The translations under genes and the position numbers were made by a program. The notes below the pieces were generated by a model that saw only the letters and a program-made list of their open reading frames with translations, was not told the DNA's origin and did no database searches. DNA of 64,000 bases from CAVRQM01 sp963732775 (GTDB taxonomy: Bacteria > Pseudomonadota > Alphaproteobacteria > Acetobacterales > Acetobacteraceae), in assembly GCA_963732775.1 (NCBI GenBank), contig CAVTAR010000001.1, positions 620,001 through 684,000 on the forward strand, written 5' to 3'. Positions within the stretch are counted from its first letter, which is position 1; each line of letters opens with the position of its first letter. Shown piece after piece: positions 1-7,163 of this stretch.

Positions 1-450
1 CGCCGGGCGCCGAAGCGGGCGCGTCCGGTGCGCCATGGCGCGCAGTTCTGGCTGTCCGACGGCGCCGGCGGCGTGCTGCTGCGCCGCCGGCCGGAGCGGG
101 GGCTGCTCGGCGGCATGACCGAGTTGCCGGGCACGCCCTGGCGCGAGCCGCCCTGGGGCGAGGCCGAGCTGCTCGCCCACGCGCCGCAGCCGGCCGGCTG
201 GCGGCGGCTCGGCGAGGTGCGGCACGTGTTCACGCATTTCGAGCTGCGCCTGCAGGTGTTCGCCGCCGAGGTGGCGCGCATCGAGGCGGCCGGAATGGTG
301 CGCCCGGCCGAGGCGCTGGCCGCCGAGGCGCTGCCCTCGGTGATGCGCAAGTGCGCGGCGCTGGCCGTGACGGCTGGCGGCCCCCTCACCCCGGCCCTCT
401 CCCCCAAGGATGGCTCTGCGAAACTCTGGTTCCGGCGCGGTTGGTCATGA
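1..450 (+). CDS. mutY: A/G-specific adenine glycosylase MutY, C-terminal part (5' end outside window; chimeric 3' end)
   Basis: This is the 3' portion of a gene that enters from the left edge in frame +1. The readable part is the NUDIX-like C-terminal domain of MutY, which recognises 8-oxoG opposite the mispaired A: it has the QFWLSD strand, LLRRRPERGLLGGMTELPG, and the HVFTHFELRLQV strand typical of the family. The native-looking sequence ends around MRKCAALAV (about position 369). The frame then runs without a stop into a palindromic repeat (translated GGPLTPALSPK) and into the first 42 bases of an IS5 element, where a TGA at 448-450 ends it. The last 25 or so residues are therefore encoded by the repeat and the IS. 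Domain assignment is confident; whether the altered tail affects function is unknown. Confidence 0.85.
   Translation, partial: RRAPKRARPVRHGAQFWLSDGAGGVLLRRRPERGLLGGMTELPGTPWREPPWGEAELLAHAPQPAGWRRLGEVRHVFTHFELRLQVFAAEVARIEAAGMVRPAEALAAEALPSVMRKCAALAVTAGGPLTPALSPKDGSAKLWFRRGWS
376..408. repeat. Left half of palindromic intergenic repeat, split by IS copy 1
   Basis: The arm CCCCTCACCCCGGCCCTCTC, followed by CCCCAAG, is the left arm of a long imperfect palindrome. Its partner arms lie at 1554-1622 on the other side of the IS. Removing the IS and one copy of the flanking CCCAAG rejoins a perfect stem of CCCTCTCCCCC and GGGGGAGAGGG. Related units occur at 17478-17527 and 35818-35892. Confidence 0.75.
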
Positions 451-1553
451 TTCGCTCGTTTGGTCATCGGAGGGGATGGTCATGACGCAACGGCAGCTTG
501 GCTTGGCGGAGTCGTTGGTGGATCCGCGGCTGGGCAGCAATCCGCGCTTGGCCAAGTTGGAAACGGTGATCGACTGGGCGCCGCTGGAGGTGCTGTGCAA
601 GCCGTTGCGTCGGGGCGAGCACGGCCGGCCGCCCTATGCGCCGCTGGCCCTGCTCAAGGCGCTGTATCTGCAAGCGATGTATGACCTGTCCGACCCGGGC
701 TTGGAGGAAGCGCTGCTGGACCGGCTGTCGTTTCGGCGCTTCTGCGGCTTTGGCCTCGCCGACCGCACTCCCGACGAGACGACCATCCTGCGGTTTCGCC
801 ACGATGCCGCCGAGGCCGGCGTGCTGAGGGCCTGTTTCGAGGAGATCACGCGCCAGCTCGAGCAGCGCGGGCTGATGGTCAAGAAAGGCAGCCTGCTCGA
901 CGCCACCCTGGTCGCGTCGGCGTTGCGCCCGCCGCCGGCCTCGGCCGGGCTGGGTGCGTGCAACGCCGCCGAGCCAGGAGCGTCGTGGACCCGCAAGGCG
1001 GGGCGGTCGGTGTTCGGCTACAAGGTGCATGTCGGCGTCGACCAGGGCTCGGGACTGGTCCGGCGCGTCGTCGTCACCGGTGCCAAGACCTATGAGAGCG
1101 AAGCCGCCGACGACCTCATCTGCGGCGACGAGCGGGCGGTCTACGCCGACAAGGCCTATCCCCAGGCCGCCAGGCGGCAGCGCCTGCGCGCGGCCGGGAT
1201 CAAGGACCGGATCATGCACCGGCGGCACAAATCCCAGCGCGCGCTGCCCCGCCACCGCCAGCGCTGGAACGACCTCGTGGCGCGCGCCCGGGCCCCGGTC
1301 GAGAACATCTTCAGCCAACTCAAACGGATCTATGGGCGGTCGCGGATGCGATGCCACACGCTGGCCCGCAACACCGCCGACATCCTCGCGATCGTCAGCG
1401 TCCTCAATCTCAAACGTGCGGCCAAGCTGACCGCCGCATGAGCCCGAGCCCGCTCCGCAGGCCCGCCCGCGGCCCCAACACACCGAAAGCCGCCATCCCA
1501 CACTCCGAAACCAACGCCGACGTCTCACGACAAACCGCTTTCGCAGAGCCATC
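409..1553 (+). mobile_element. IS5-family insertion sequence, copy 1 (1145 bp)
   Basis: The element is bounded by the terminal inverted repeat GATGGCTCTGCGAAA (409-423) and its exact complement ending at 1553. It carries one transposase gene. Taking these ends, the flanks show a 6-bp direct repeat CCCAAG; if one extra G/C is counted into each terminus, the duplication is 4 bp (CCAA), which is the usual size for the IS5 subgroup. The element sits in the loop of a palindromic repeat just behind mutY. It has the same length as copy 2 (53085-54229), and I find only two base differences between them (positions 450 and 667), so transposition was recent. Confidence 0.9.
482..1441 (+). CDS. IS5-family DDE transposase (copy 1)
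   Basis: A 319-residue transposase of the IS5 family that cuts and pastes its own element. The N-terminal DUF772-type domain (GRPPYAPLALLKALYLQ, YDLSD) is followed by the DDE catalytic domain: first Asp in LLDATLV, second Asp in VYADKAYP, and Glu in APVENIFSQLKR. The ATG at 482 was preferred because GGAGGGG lies at 469-475, six bases upstream; an in-frame ATG at 476 lies too close. The gene is full length and uninterrupted, so it is probably active. The protein is identical to that of copy 2: the only difference inside the gene (position 667, TAT versus TAC) is silent. Confidence 0.93.
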   Translation: MTQRQLGLAESLVDPRLGSNPRLAKLETVIDWAPLEVLCKPLRRGEHGRPPYAPLALLKALYLQAMYDLSDPGLEEALLDRLSFRRFCGFGLADRTPDETTILRFRHDAAEAGVLRACFEEITRQLEQRGLMVKKGSLLDATLVASALRPPPASAGLGACNAAEPGASWTRKAGRSVFGYKVHVGVDQGSGLVRRVVVTGAKTYESEAADDLICGDERAVYADKAYPQAARRQRLRAAGIKDRIMHRRHKSQRALPRHRQRWNDLVARARAPVENIFSQLKRIYGRSRMRCHTLARNTADILAIVSVLNLKRAAKLTAA

Positions 1554-1622
1554 CCCAAGCGGGGGAGAGGGGGCGTCCTGCTCCCTCTCCCCCGTTTGGG
1601 GGAGAGGGCCGGGGTGAGCGGG
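1554..1622. repeat. Right part of palindromic intergenic repeat, split by IS copy 1
   Basis: The sequence begins CCCAAGCGGGGGAGAGGG, contains a second hairpin (CTCCCTCTCCCCC / GGGGGAGAGGG) and ends with CCGGGGTGAGCGGG, the complement of the arm at 381-400. It separates mutY from the MFS gene and resembles a composite REP/BIME unit. Confidence 0.75.
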
Positions 1623-1642
1623 CCGCCCCGGGGTGCCTCCGG

Positions 1643-2887
1643 GTGATCCTGCGCGACCGCAAGCCCGCCGTCGGGTTCGTGCTGGTCGTGCTCGGCTTCG
1701 ACGCGCTGTGCGTGGGGCTCGTCGTGCCGATCGTGCCCGAGCTGGTGCGGCAGCTCTCGGGGCGGGACGCGAGCGGCGCCTCGCTCTGGCTGGGCGGGCT
1801 GGTCGCGACCTTCGCGGTGGCGCAGCTGGTCGGCGCGCCGGTGCTGGGCGGCCTGTCGGACCGCTATGGGCGGCGGCTGGTGATCCTGCTGTCGCTCGCC
1901 GGGGCGGTCGCCAACTATGCCCTGCTGGCCTGGGCGCCGACGCTGGCCTGGCTCTATCTCGGCCGGGCGCTGGCCGGGGTGTCGGCGTCCAACACCTCGA
2001 CGGCGACCGCCTACATCGCCGACGTCTCGACGCCCGAGCAGCGGGCGCGGCGGTTCGGGCTGGTCGGCGCGACGTTCAGTCTCGGGTTCGTGCTGGGGCC
2101 GGCGATGGGCGGGCTGCTCGGCGGCATCGACCTGCGGCTGCCGTTCGTGGCGGCCGGCGCGCTGGCGCTGCTGAACGTGCTGTACGGCGTCTTCCTGCTG
2201 CCGGAATCGCTGCCGCGCGCGCTGCGCCGGCCGTTCCTGTGGCGCGGCGCCAACCCGTTCGCGGCGCTGCGGATGCTCGCCACGGACAGCGTGCTGCGGC
2301 CGCTGGCGCTGGCCTGGGGCTGCCTGTGGTTCGCCATCGGCACGTTGCAGACGGCCTTCGTGCTGTCCACCGCGATCCGCTTCGGCTGGGGGCCGTGGCA
2401 GAACGGGCTGGCGCTGGCGCTGGTCGGCGTCGCGGGCGCGATCGTGCAGGGCGTGCTGGTGCGCCCGGTGCTGGCGCGGCTCGGCGAGCGGCGGACCGCG
2501 GTATTCGGCTTCGCGACCGGCGCGCTCGCCTACGTCGTGCTGGGCCTTGCGACGCAGGGCTGGATGGTGTTCGCGGCACTGGCGATCCAGGCATGCAGCT
2601 TCATGGCCAACCCGGCGGTGCGCTCGATGGTCTCCGCGCGCGCCGCACCCGAGCGGCAGGGCGCGGTCATGGGGTCGCTGTCGGCGGTCGAGGGAATGAC
2701 CGCCATCCTGACGCCGCTGGTCGCGGCGACGCTGCTGCGGGCGTTCTCCGGGCCGGACGCGATCCTGGCATTGCCCGGCGCGCCGTTCCTGGGCTCGGCG
2801 CTGGTCTTCCTCGCGGCCATGGCCGCGGTGGCGGCGACCGGGACCAAGGCTGGAGCCAAGGTCCGGGTCGCCGCGCCGCGTGCATGA
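1643..2887 (+). CDS. MFS transporter, tetracycline-resistance (TetA) type
   Basis: A 414-residue major facilitator protein of the inner membrane with about 12 hydrophobic segments. The loop between segments 2 and 3 carries GGLSDRYGRR, the MFS motif A as seen in drug/H+ antiporters of the TetA/TCR type. The sequence begins with a membrane segment (GFVLVVLGFDALCVGLVVPIVPEL) whose conserved D and P residues are typical of that group. The start is a GTG at 1643; no ATG is available before the first membrane segment. It is probably a proton-driven efflux pump of unknown substrate. Its end lies 8 bp from the convergent DUF1127 gene. Confidence 0.85.
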   Translation: MILRDRKPAVGFVLVVLGFDALCVGLVVPIVPELVRQLSGRDASGASLWLGGLVATFAVAQLVGAPVLGGLSDRYGRRLVILLSLAGAVANYALLAWAPTLAWLYLGRALAGVSASNTSTATAYIADVSTPEQRARRFGLVGATFSLGFVLGPAMGGLLGGIDLRLPFVAAGALALLNVLYGVFLLPESLPRALRRPFLWRGANPFAALRMLATDSVLRPLALAWGCLWFAIGTLQTAFVLSTAIRFGWGPWQNGLALALVGVAGAIVQGVLVRPVLARLGERRTAVFGFATGALAYVVLGLATQGWMVFAALAIQACSFMANPAVRSMVSARAAPERQGAVMGSLSAVEGMTAILTPLVAATLLRAFSGPDAILALPGAPFLGSALVFLAAMAAVAATGTKAGAKVRVAAPRA

Positions 2888-2895
2888 TCGCAGTC

Positions 2896-3120
2896 TCAGG
2901 CGCGGCGGAACTGGCCGCGCGCGACCTCCGCGATGTCGCTGCGGCACAGGCCGAGGTCGGCGAGTTGCCGGTCGGTGTAGGCCTGCAGCTCCAGCGTGGT
3001 GCGGGCGACCTGGCGGCGGCGGGCCGACCAGCGCTGGTAGCGCTCGGCCAGGCCGCGCAGCGCGAGGCTGGCGCCGCCGAGGCTGGCGGTCTGCGTGTCG
3101 TGGTTGATGAAAGTAGCCAT
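2896..3120 (-). CDS. DUF1127 domain small protein
   Basis: A 74-residue basic protein. The C-terminal half (SARRRQVARTTLELQAYTDRQLADLGLCRSDI) is the DUF1127 motif, a short arginine-rich helix found in many alphaproteobacterial small proteins. Some of these take part in RNA binding and phosphate or stress adaptation; no specific role can be read here. The ATG at 3118-3120 is supported by AGGAGG seven bases upstream, so the longer in-frame extension to 3219 is unlikely to be translated. Confidence 0.85.
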   Translation of the reverse strand: MATFINHDTQTASLGGASLALRGLAERYQRWSARRRQVARTTLELQAYTDRQLADLGLCRSDIAEVARGQFRRA

Positions 3121-3211
3121 AGGGACCTCCTGACGTGAATGGGATGCCGTGAACGGGCGCCCCTCCCTGCGAACAGAAGTAAATCGGTTTACCCAAAAAT
3201 TCAAGCCAGAA

Positions 3212-3226
3212 TGCTGCATCGCAGCA
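3212..3226. terminator. Perfect hairpin downstream of ccrM
   Basis: TGCTGC-ATC-GCAGCA is a perfect 6-bp stem with a 3-base loop, lying 40 bases beyond the ccrM stop. On the minus strand a T-run follows only after about 13 bases, so it is a weak terminator candidate and could equally be a leader structure of the DUF1127 gene. Confidence 0.3.
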
Positions 3227-3266
3227 AAACGTGAGGTGGGTGACGCTTACGCGCCACTTCCGGGCC

Positions 3267-4395
3267 TCAACCGGCGGCGGGCTCGGTCCGCAGCACGTCG
3301 ATGGCCACCAGTCGGCCGTCGCGCTCGACGTGCCAGAACGTCCAGCCGTTGCAGGTCGGCGCGTTCTGGATGGCGGCGCCGATCTTGTGGATCGAGCCCT
3401 GGAGCTCGCCGACCCGGATCGAGCCGTCGGCCACCACCACGGCACTCACCCGGCGGGTGCGGTCGGTCAGCAGCGTGCCCGCCGGCAGCAGGCCGCGCTC
3501 GACCAGGCTGCCGAACGGCACGCGCGGCGCGCTCGCTCCGGCCGGGCGAGGTGCACAGCCCGTCGGCCGGGGCCGGGCGCACCCGGCGCACCCGGCCGAG
3601 TGCCGCCTCGACATAGGCCGGGTGGCGCTCGATGCCGATGTAGTGGCGTTGCAGCCGGCGCGCCACGGCCGCCGTGGTGCCGGTGCCGAGGAACGGGTCG
3701 AGCACGATGTCGCCCGGCCCGGTGCTGGCCAGCAGCACGCGGTGCAGCAGCGCCTCGGGCTTCTGCGTCGGGTGCAGCTTCAGGCCGTGCTCGTTGCGCA
3801 GCCGCTCGGCGCCGGTGCACAGCGGGATCAGCCAGTCGCTGCGCATCTGCAGGTCGTCGTTCAGCGACTTCATCGCCTGATAGTTGAAGCGGTAGCGGCT
3901 GTCGCGCTGCCGGGCCGCCCAGATCAGCGTCTCGTGCGCGTTGGTGAAGCGGCGGCCGCGGAAGTTCGGCATCGGGTTGGACTTGCGCCAGATGATGTCG
4001 TTCAGCAGCCAGAACCCGAGTTCCTGGAGGATGGCGCCGATGCGGAAGATGTTGTGGTAGGTGCCGATCACCCAGAGCGTGCCGTCCTTGCGCAGCAGCC
4101 GCCGGCACTCGGTGAGCCAGCCGCGGGTGAACGCGTCGTAGGCCTCGAAATCGGTGAAGCGGTCCCAGTCCTCGTCCACGCCGTCGACCAGGCTGTCGTC
4201 CGGGCGGCGCAGTTCGCCCCGCAGTTGCAGGTTGTAGGGCGGGTCGGCGAAGATGCAGTGGACCGAGGCGGGCGGCAGCATGCCCATGATCCGCACGGCA
4301 TCGCCGAGCAGCACCTGGTCGAGCGGCAGTTCGCGGGTGATCTCCACTGGCAGGGCCGGCTCCGGCAGGAGGTGATGGACTGTGACGGCCCACAC
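3267..4395 (-). CDS. ccrM: CcrM-type adenine-specific DNA methyltransferase (single frameshift before the C-terminal domain)
   Basis: A beta-class N6-adenine methyltransferase, in alphaproteobacteria the cell-cycle enzyme that methylates GANTC. The catalytic DPPY is at residues 51-54 and the AdoMet motif VLDPFLGTGTT lies near residue 228. The family's C-terminal RAMA domain (RVPFGSLVERGLL, GSIHKIGAAIQ, CNGWTFWHVE) is present but one frame away: the reading frame changes at about 3530-3550, consistent with one extra base in a GC-rich stretch. Without correction the protein ends in unrelated sequence at 3247. The start is GTG 4395; a GTG 51 bases downstream (MEITRELPLDQ) is an alternative. It lies just downstream of rnhB, the classic alphaproteobacterial arrangement. 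Confidence 0.88.
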
Positions 4396-4461
4396 CGGCC
4401 GGGGTCAATCGCGAGCGCGTGATCGTGTTCACGGATCGTGTTCACGTGGGGCGTGGCCGGG

Positions 4462-5091
4462 TCAATCGTCGGCCTCTCCCAGCGCCAGGCGGACCGAGGC
4501 GAAGGTCGGCCGGTGATGCCGGCACGGTCCCGCCGCCAGCAGGGCCGCGCGGTGGGCAGGGGTCGCGTAGCCAGCGTTCGCCTCCCACCCGTAGGCCGGG
4601 AAGCGCACCGACAGGCGCGTCATCGCCCGGTCGCGCATGACCTTGGCCACGATCGAGGCGGCGGCGATGGACAGGCACAGCGCGTCGCCGCCAACCACGC
4701 AGCGATGGCCGCAGGGCAGGCCGGCCGGCGCCGCGTTGCCGTCGATCAGCGCGAGGTCGGGCAGCGCCGCCAGCCGGGCGAGCGCGCGGCGCATCGCCAG
4801 CATGGTGGCGTGGAAGATGTTGAGCCGCACGATTTCGGCCACCGACGCGGCACCGACCGCGATCTCGACCGCGCCCCGCGCCTCGGCCCGCCGCAGCGCC
4901 GCGTAGGCCTGGCCGCGCTGCTCGGCAGAGAGCGCCTTGCTGTCGTCGAGCAGCGGCGCGAGGCCGCGCGGCACGCGCACCCCCAGCACGACGGCGGCGG
5001 CGACCACGGGGCCGGCGAGCGGGCCGCGCCCGGCCTCGTCCACGCCGGCGACCCGGCCGCCGGCCTGCGACTCGAAGCGGTAATGCGGCAT
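4462..5091 (-). CDS. rnhB: Ribonuclease HII
   Basis: A 209-residue enzyme that cuts the RNA strand of RNA-DNA hybrids and removes single ribonucleotides. The hallmark GVDEAGRGPLAGPVVAAAV places the metal-binding Asp18 and Glu19. Further acidic ligands occur in ALIDGN and VMRDRAM, and the SIVAKV motif is intact. The ATG at 5089-5091 starts the conserved YRFESQ...GVDEAGRG block; longer reading upstream has no homology. The gene precedes ccrM on the same strand, separated by 66 bp. Confidence 0.95.
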   Translation of the reverse strand: MPHYRFESQAGGRVAGVDEAGRGPLAGPVVAAAVVLGVRVPRGLAPLLDDSKALSAEQRGQAYAALRRAEARGAVEIAVGAASVAEIVRLNIFHATMLAMRRALARLAALPDLALIDGNAAPAGLPCGHRCVVGGDALCLSIAAASIVAKVMRDRAMTRLSVRFPAYGWEANAGYATPAHRAALLAAGPCRHHRPTFASVRLALGEADD

Positions 5092-5158
5092 GGCGCGAAG
5101 GCTAGCGGCACGCCAGCGCGAGGTGCAAGGCACGGATTTTCCGCGAGATGGCCCGCAG

Positions 5159-5809
5159 CTAGGGCGTCTCGGAGCCGGGCGGCAAGGCACGGAAACACTC
5201 GGCGCAATGGTCGTCGACCACGCCGGCGGCTTGCAGGTAGGCATAGACGATCGTCGAGCCGACGAACCGGAAGCCGCGCTGCACCAGCGCCTTGCTGATC
5301 CGGTCGGACAGCTCGGTGCGCCCCGGCAGCGCCGCCTCGCGCGGCCGCCGCGTCACGAGCGGCACGCCGCCGACGTGCTGCCAGAGGAAGGCGCCGAACG
5401 AGCCGTGCTCGCGCTGCACCGCGAGGAAGGCGCGCGCGTTGCCCACCGTCGCCGCGATCTTGCCGCGATGGCGGACGATGCCGGGGTCCTGCACCAGCGC
5501 CGCGATGCGCGCGCCGTCGAACGCGGCGACGACGGCCGGCTCGAAGCCCTCGAAGGCGCGGCGATAGCCCTCGCGCTTGGCCAGGATGGTCGACCAGCTC
5601 AGCCCGGCCTGCGCCCCCTCCAGCGTCAGCAGCTCGAACAGCGCGCGGTCGTCGTGCTGGGCCACGCCCCATTCGGCGTCGTGGTAGGCTCGCGTCGCCT
5701 CTCCCGCCGCCCCTGGCGCCGCCCAGCGGCAGCGGACCAGGCCGTCGTCGGGAACGGCCTGGCCAGTCGGGGTGGCCACGCGGGGAGCGATGCGTCGGGT
5801 GAGAGCCAT
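5159..5809 (-). CDS. tag: DNA-3-methyladenine glycosylase I
   Basis: A base-excision repair glycosylase that removes 3-methyladenine. The zinc-binding set of the Tag family is visible: Cys in VRCRWA, His in YHDAEWG, and the C-terminal pair in DDHCAECF. The helix-hairpin segment LSWSTILAKREGYRRAFEGF is also typical. The start at 5809 (MALTRRI) gives 216 residues; an in-frame ATG at 5845 would add 12. The upstream N-terminal region is longer than in E. coli Tag, so the exact start is uncertain. Divergent from the GT61 gene. Confidence 0.92.
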   Translation of the reverse strand: MALTRRIAPRVATPTGQAVPDDGLVRCRWAAPGAAGEATRAYHDAEWGVAQHDDRALFELLTLEGAQAGLSWSTILAKREGYRRAFEGFEPAVVAAFDGARIAALVQDPGIVRHRGKIAATVGNARAFLAVQREHGSFGAFLWQHVGGVPLVTRRPREAALPGRTELSDRISKALVQRGFRFVGSTIVYAYLQAAGVVDDHCAECFRALPPGSETP

Positions 5810-5935
5810 CGTGCCGCGCGCCTTGGCCAGGTCAGGGTGGAGCATGCAAGGGAAGATTGTCCCCGAGTGGCTGCGTGCGCACGGGCCGGCGCCGCCGGCG
5901 GCGCCTCGCGTGCGTGCCAACGGATACCACGGCTG

Positions 5936-7132
5936 ATGCCAACCGGCGGCGTGCGGACGGTGGCGCTGGCAGCGGCCACGACGTTGCCGGCTGGCGAAAC
6001 CCTGGCCACGCTCGACGCGCGGGGGCGGGTGGCCGGGCGCGGCACGTACATGGAAGCGGAGCGGATAGTTCGTGCCCCGCTCGCCTGCGCCGAGCCGGTC
6101 GACCCGGCGGTGGCACCGTTCGCGGCGCCGTTCCTGGACCCCGCACGGGCGCGCTACGAGGCGGCGCGCGTGGCCTGCGTCGCGCTGCCGGGGGCGACGC
6201 TGATCGGCGCCGACGGCCTGGTGCTGTTCGAGGGGCGGGTGGTGCAGGACACCGCGAGCGCCGTCGAGGCGTGGCGCCTCGGCACGGGCGTGGCCGGCGT
6301 CGGGCCGGACGGCAGCGTGACGCTGCGCGCGCCCTGCCCGCCGGCGGTGCGGCACGCCGGCCACGTCTTCGTCGGCTACGCCGGCAACTGGCGCAACTAT
6401 GGCCACTGGATCGCCGAGACGCTGCCGCGGTTGCTGCTGTTCGACTGGGTCGCGAGACAGGTCGCGGGTGTGCGCCTCGCGCTGCCGCGCTTCCCCGCCG
6501 GGTCGGCGCCGGCGCGCGCGACGGCCCTGCTCGGCATCCCGGAGGCGGCGATCCTGCGCGTCGGCGACGGCGACGCGGTGGCGGCGGACATGCTGTGGTG
6601 CGTCGGCCGCCTCGACGTATGGGACGTGCCCCGGCTGGTGGCCCGCGCCGGCGCCCGCCTCGCCGCCGGCGTGGCGATCGGGGTGGCCGAGGCGCGCGGC
6701 GGCCTCGCGTCGCGCCTCTACCTCCGGCGCGGCACGGACACGCGGGTGATGACCGGCTACGACGCGCTGCGGCCGGTGCTCGACGCGTTCGGGTTCCGCA
6801 CGATCGTGGCACAGGCGCTGTCGCTCGACGACCAGGTGCGGGCGTTCCGCTCGGCCCGCTGCGTCGTCGGCGAGACCAGTGCGGGGCTCGCCAACGTCGT
6901 GTTCTGCGCCCCCGGAGCGTCGGTGCTGGAGCTGTTCAACCCGGCCTTCGTGCAGCCGGCGCACTGGAGCCTCGCCTCGCTCGGCGGGCTGCGCTACGGC
7001 TTCCTGGTCGGGCGGCACGTCGCCACGCCGGGGCTCGAGGCGCCGTCGCAGAACGCCGCCTACCTCGTCACGCCGGAGCAGCTCGCGGACGGGCTGCGGC
7101 GCATGGGGCTCTCGGCCGGGCCGCTCCCTTGA
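5936..7132 (+). CDS. Glycosyltransferase family 61 (DUF563) protein
   Basis: A 398-residue protein with the two signature blocks of GT61/DUF563 glycosyltransferases: GHWIAETLPRLLLF near the middle and VVGETSAGLANVVFCAPGASVLEL near the C terminus. Bacterial members usually act in capsular or surface polysaccharide synthesis, and the adjacent ABC exporter gene (starting 31 bp downstream) would suit export of such a product. No signal peptide is evident, so it is likely cytosolic. Substrate is unknown. Confidence 0.8.
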   Translation: MPTGGVRTVALAAATTLPAGETLATLDARGRVAGRGTYMEAERIVRAPLACAEPVDPAVAPFAAPFLDPARARYEAARVACVALPGATLIGADGLVLFEGRVVQDTASAVEAWRLGTGVAGVGPDGSVTLRAPCPPAVRHAGHVFVGYAGNWRNYGHWIAETLPRLLLFDWVARQVAGVRLALPRFPAGSAPARATALLGIPEAAILRVGDGDAVAADMLWCVGRLDVWDVPRLVARAGARLAAGVAIGVAEARGGLASRLYLRRGTDTRVMTGYDALRPVLDAFGFRTIVAQALSLDDQVRAFRSARCVVGETSAGLANVVFCAPGASVLELFNPAFVQPAHWSLASLGGLRYGFLVGRHVATPGLEAPSQNAAYLVTPEQLADGLRRMGLSAGPLP

Positions 7133-7163
7133 CGCTGCGCTGCACCAGCGCCACCCAAGGTGG

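Noticed and set aside
464..3445. Nearly 3-kb open frame on the minus strand covering the IS and MFS genes
   Set aside because: It is antisense to a clear transposase and MFS gene, has Arg/Pro/Ala-rich composition typical of shadow frames in GC-rich DNA, and shows no domain.
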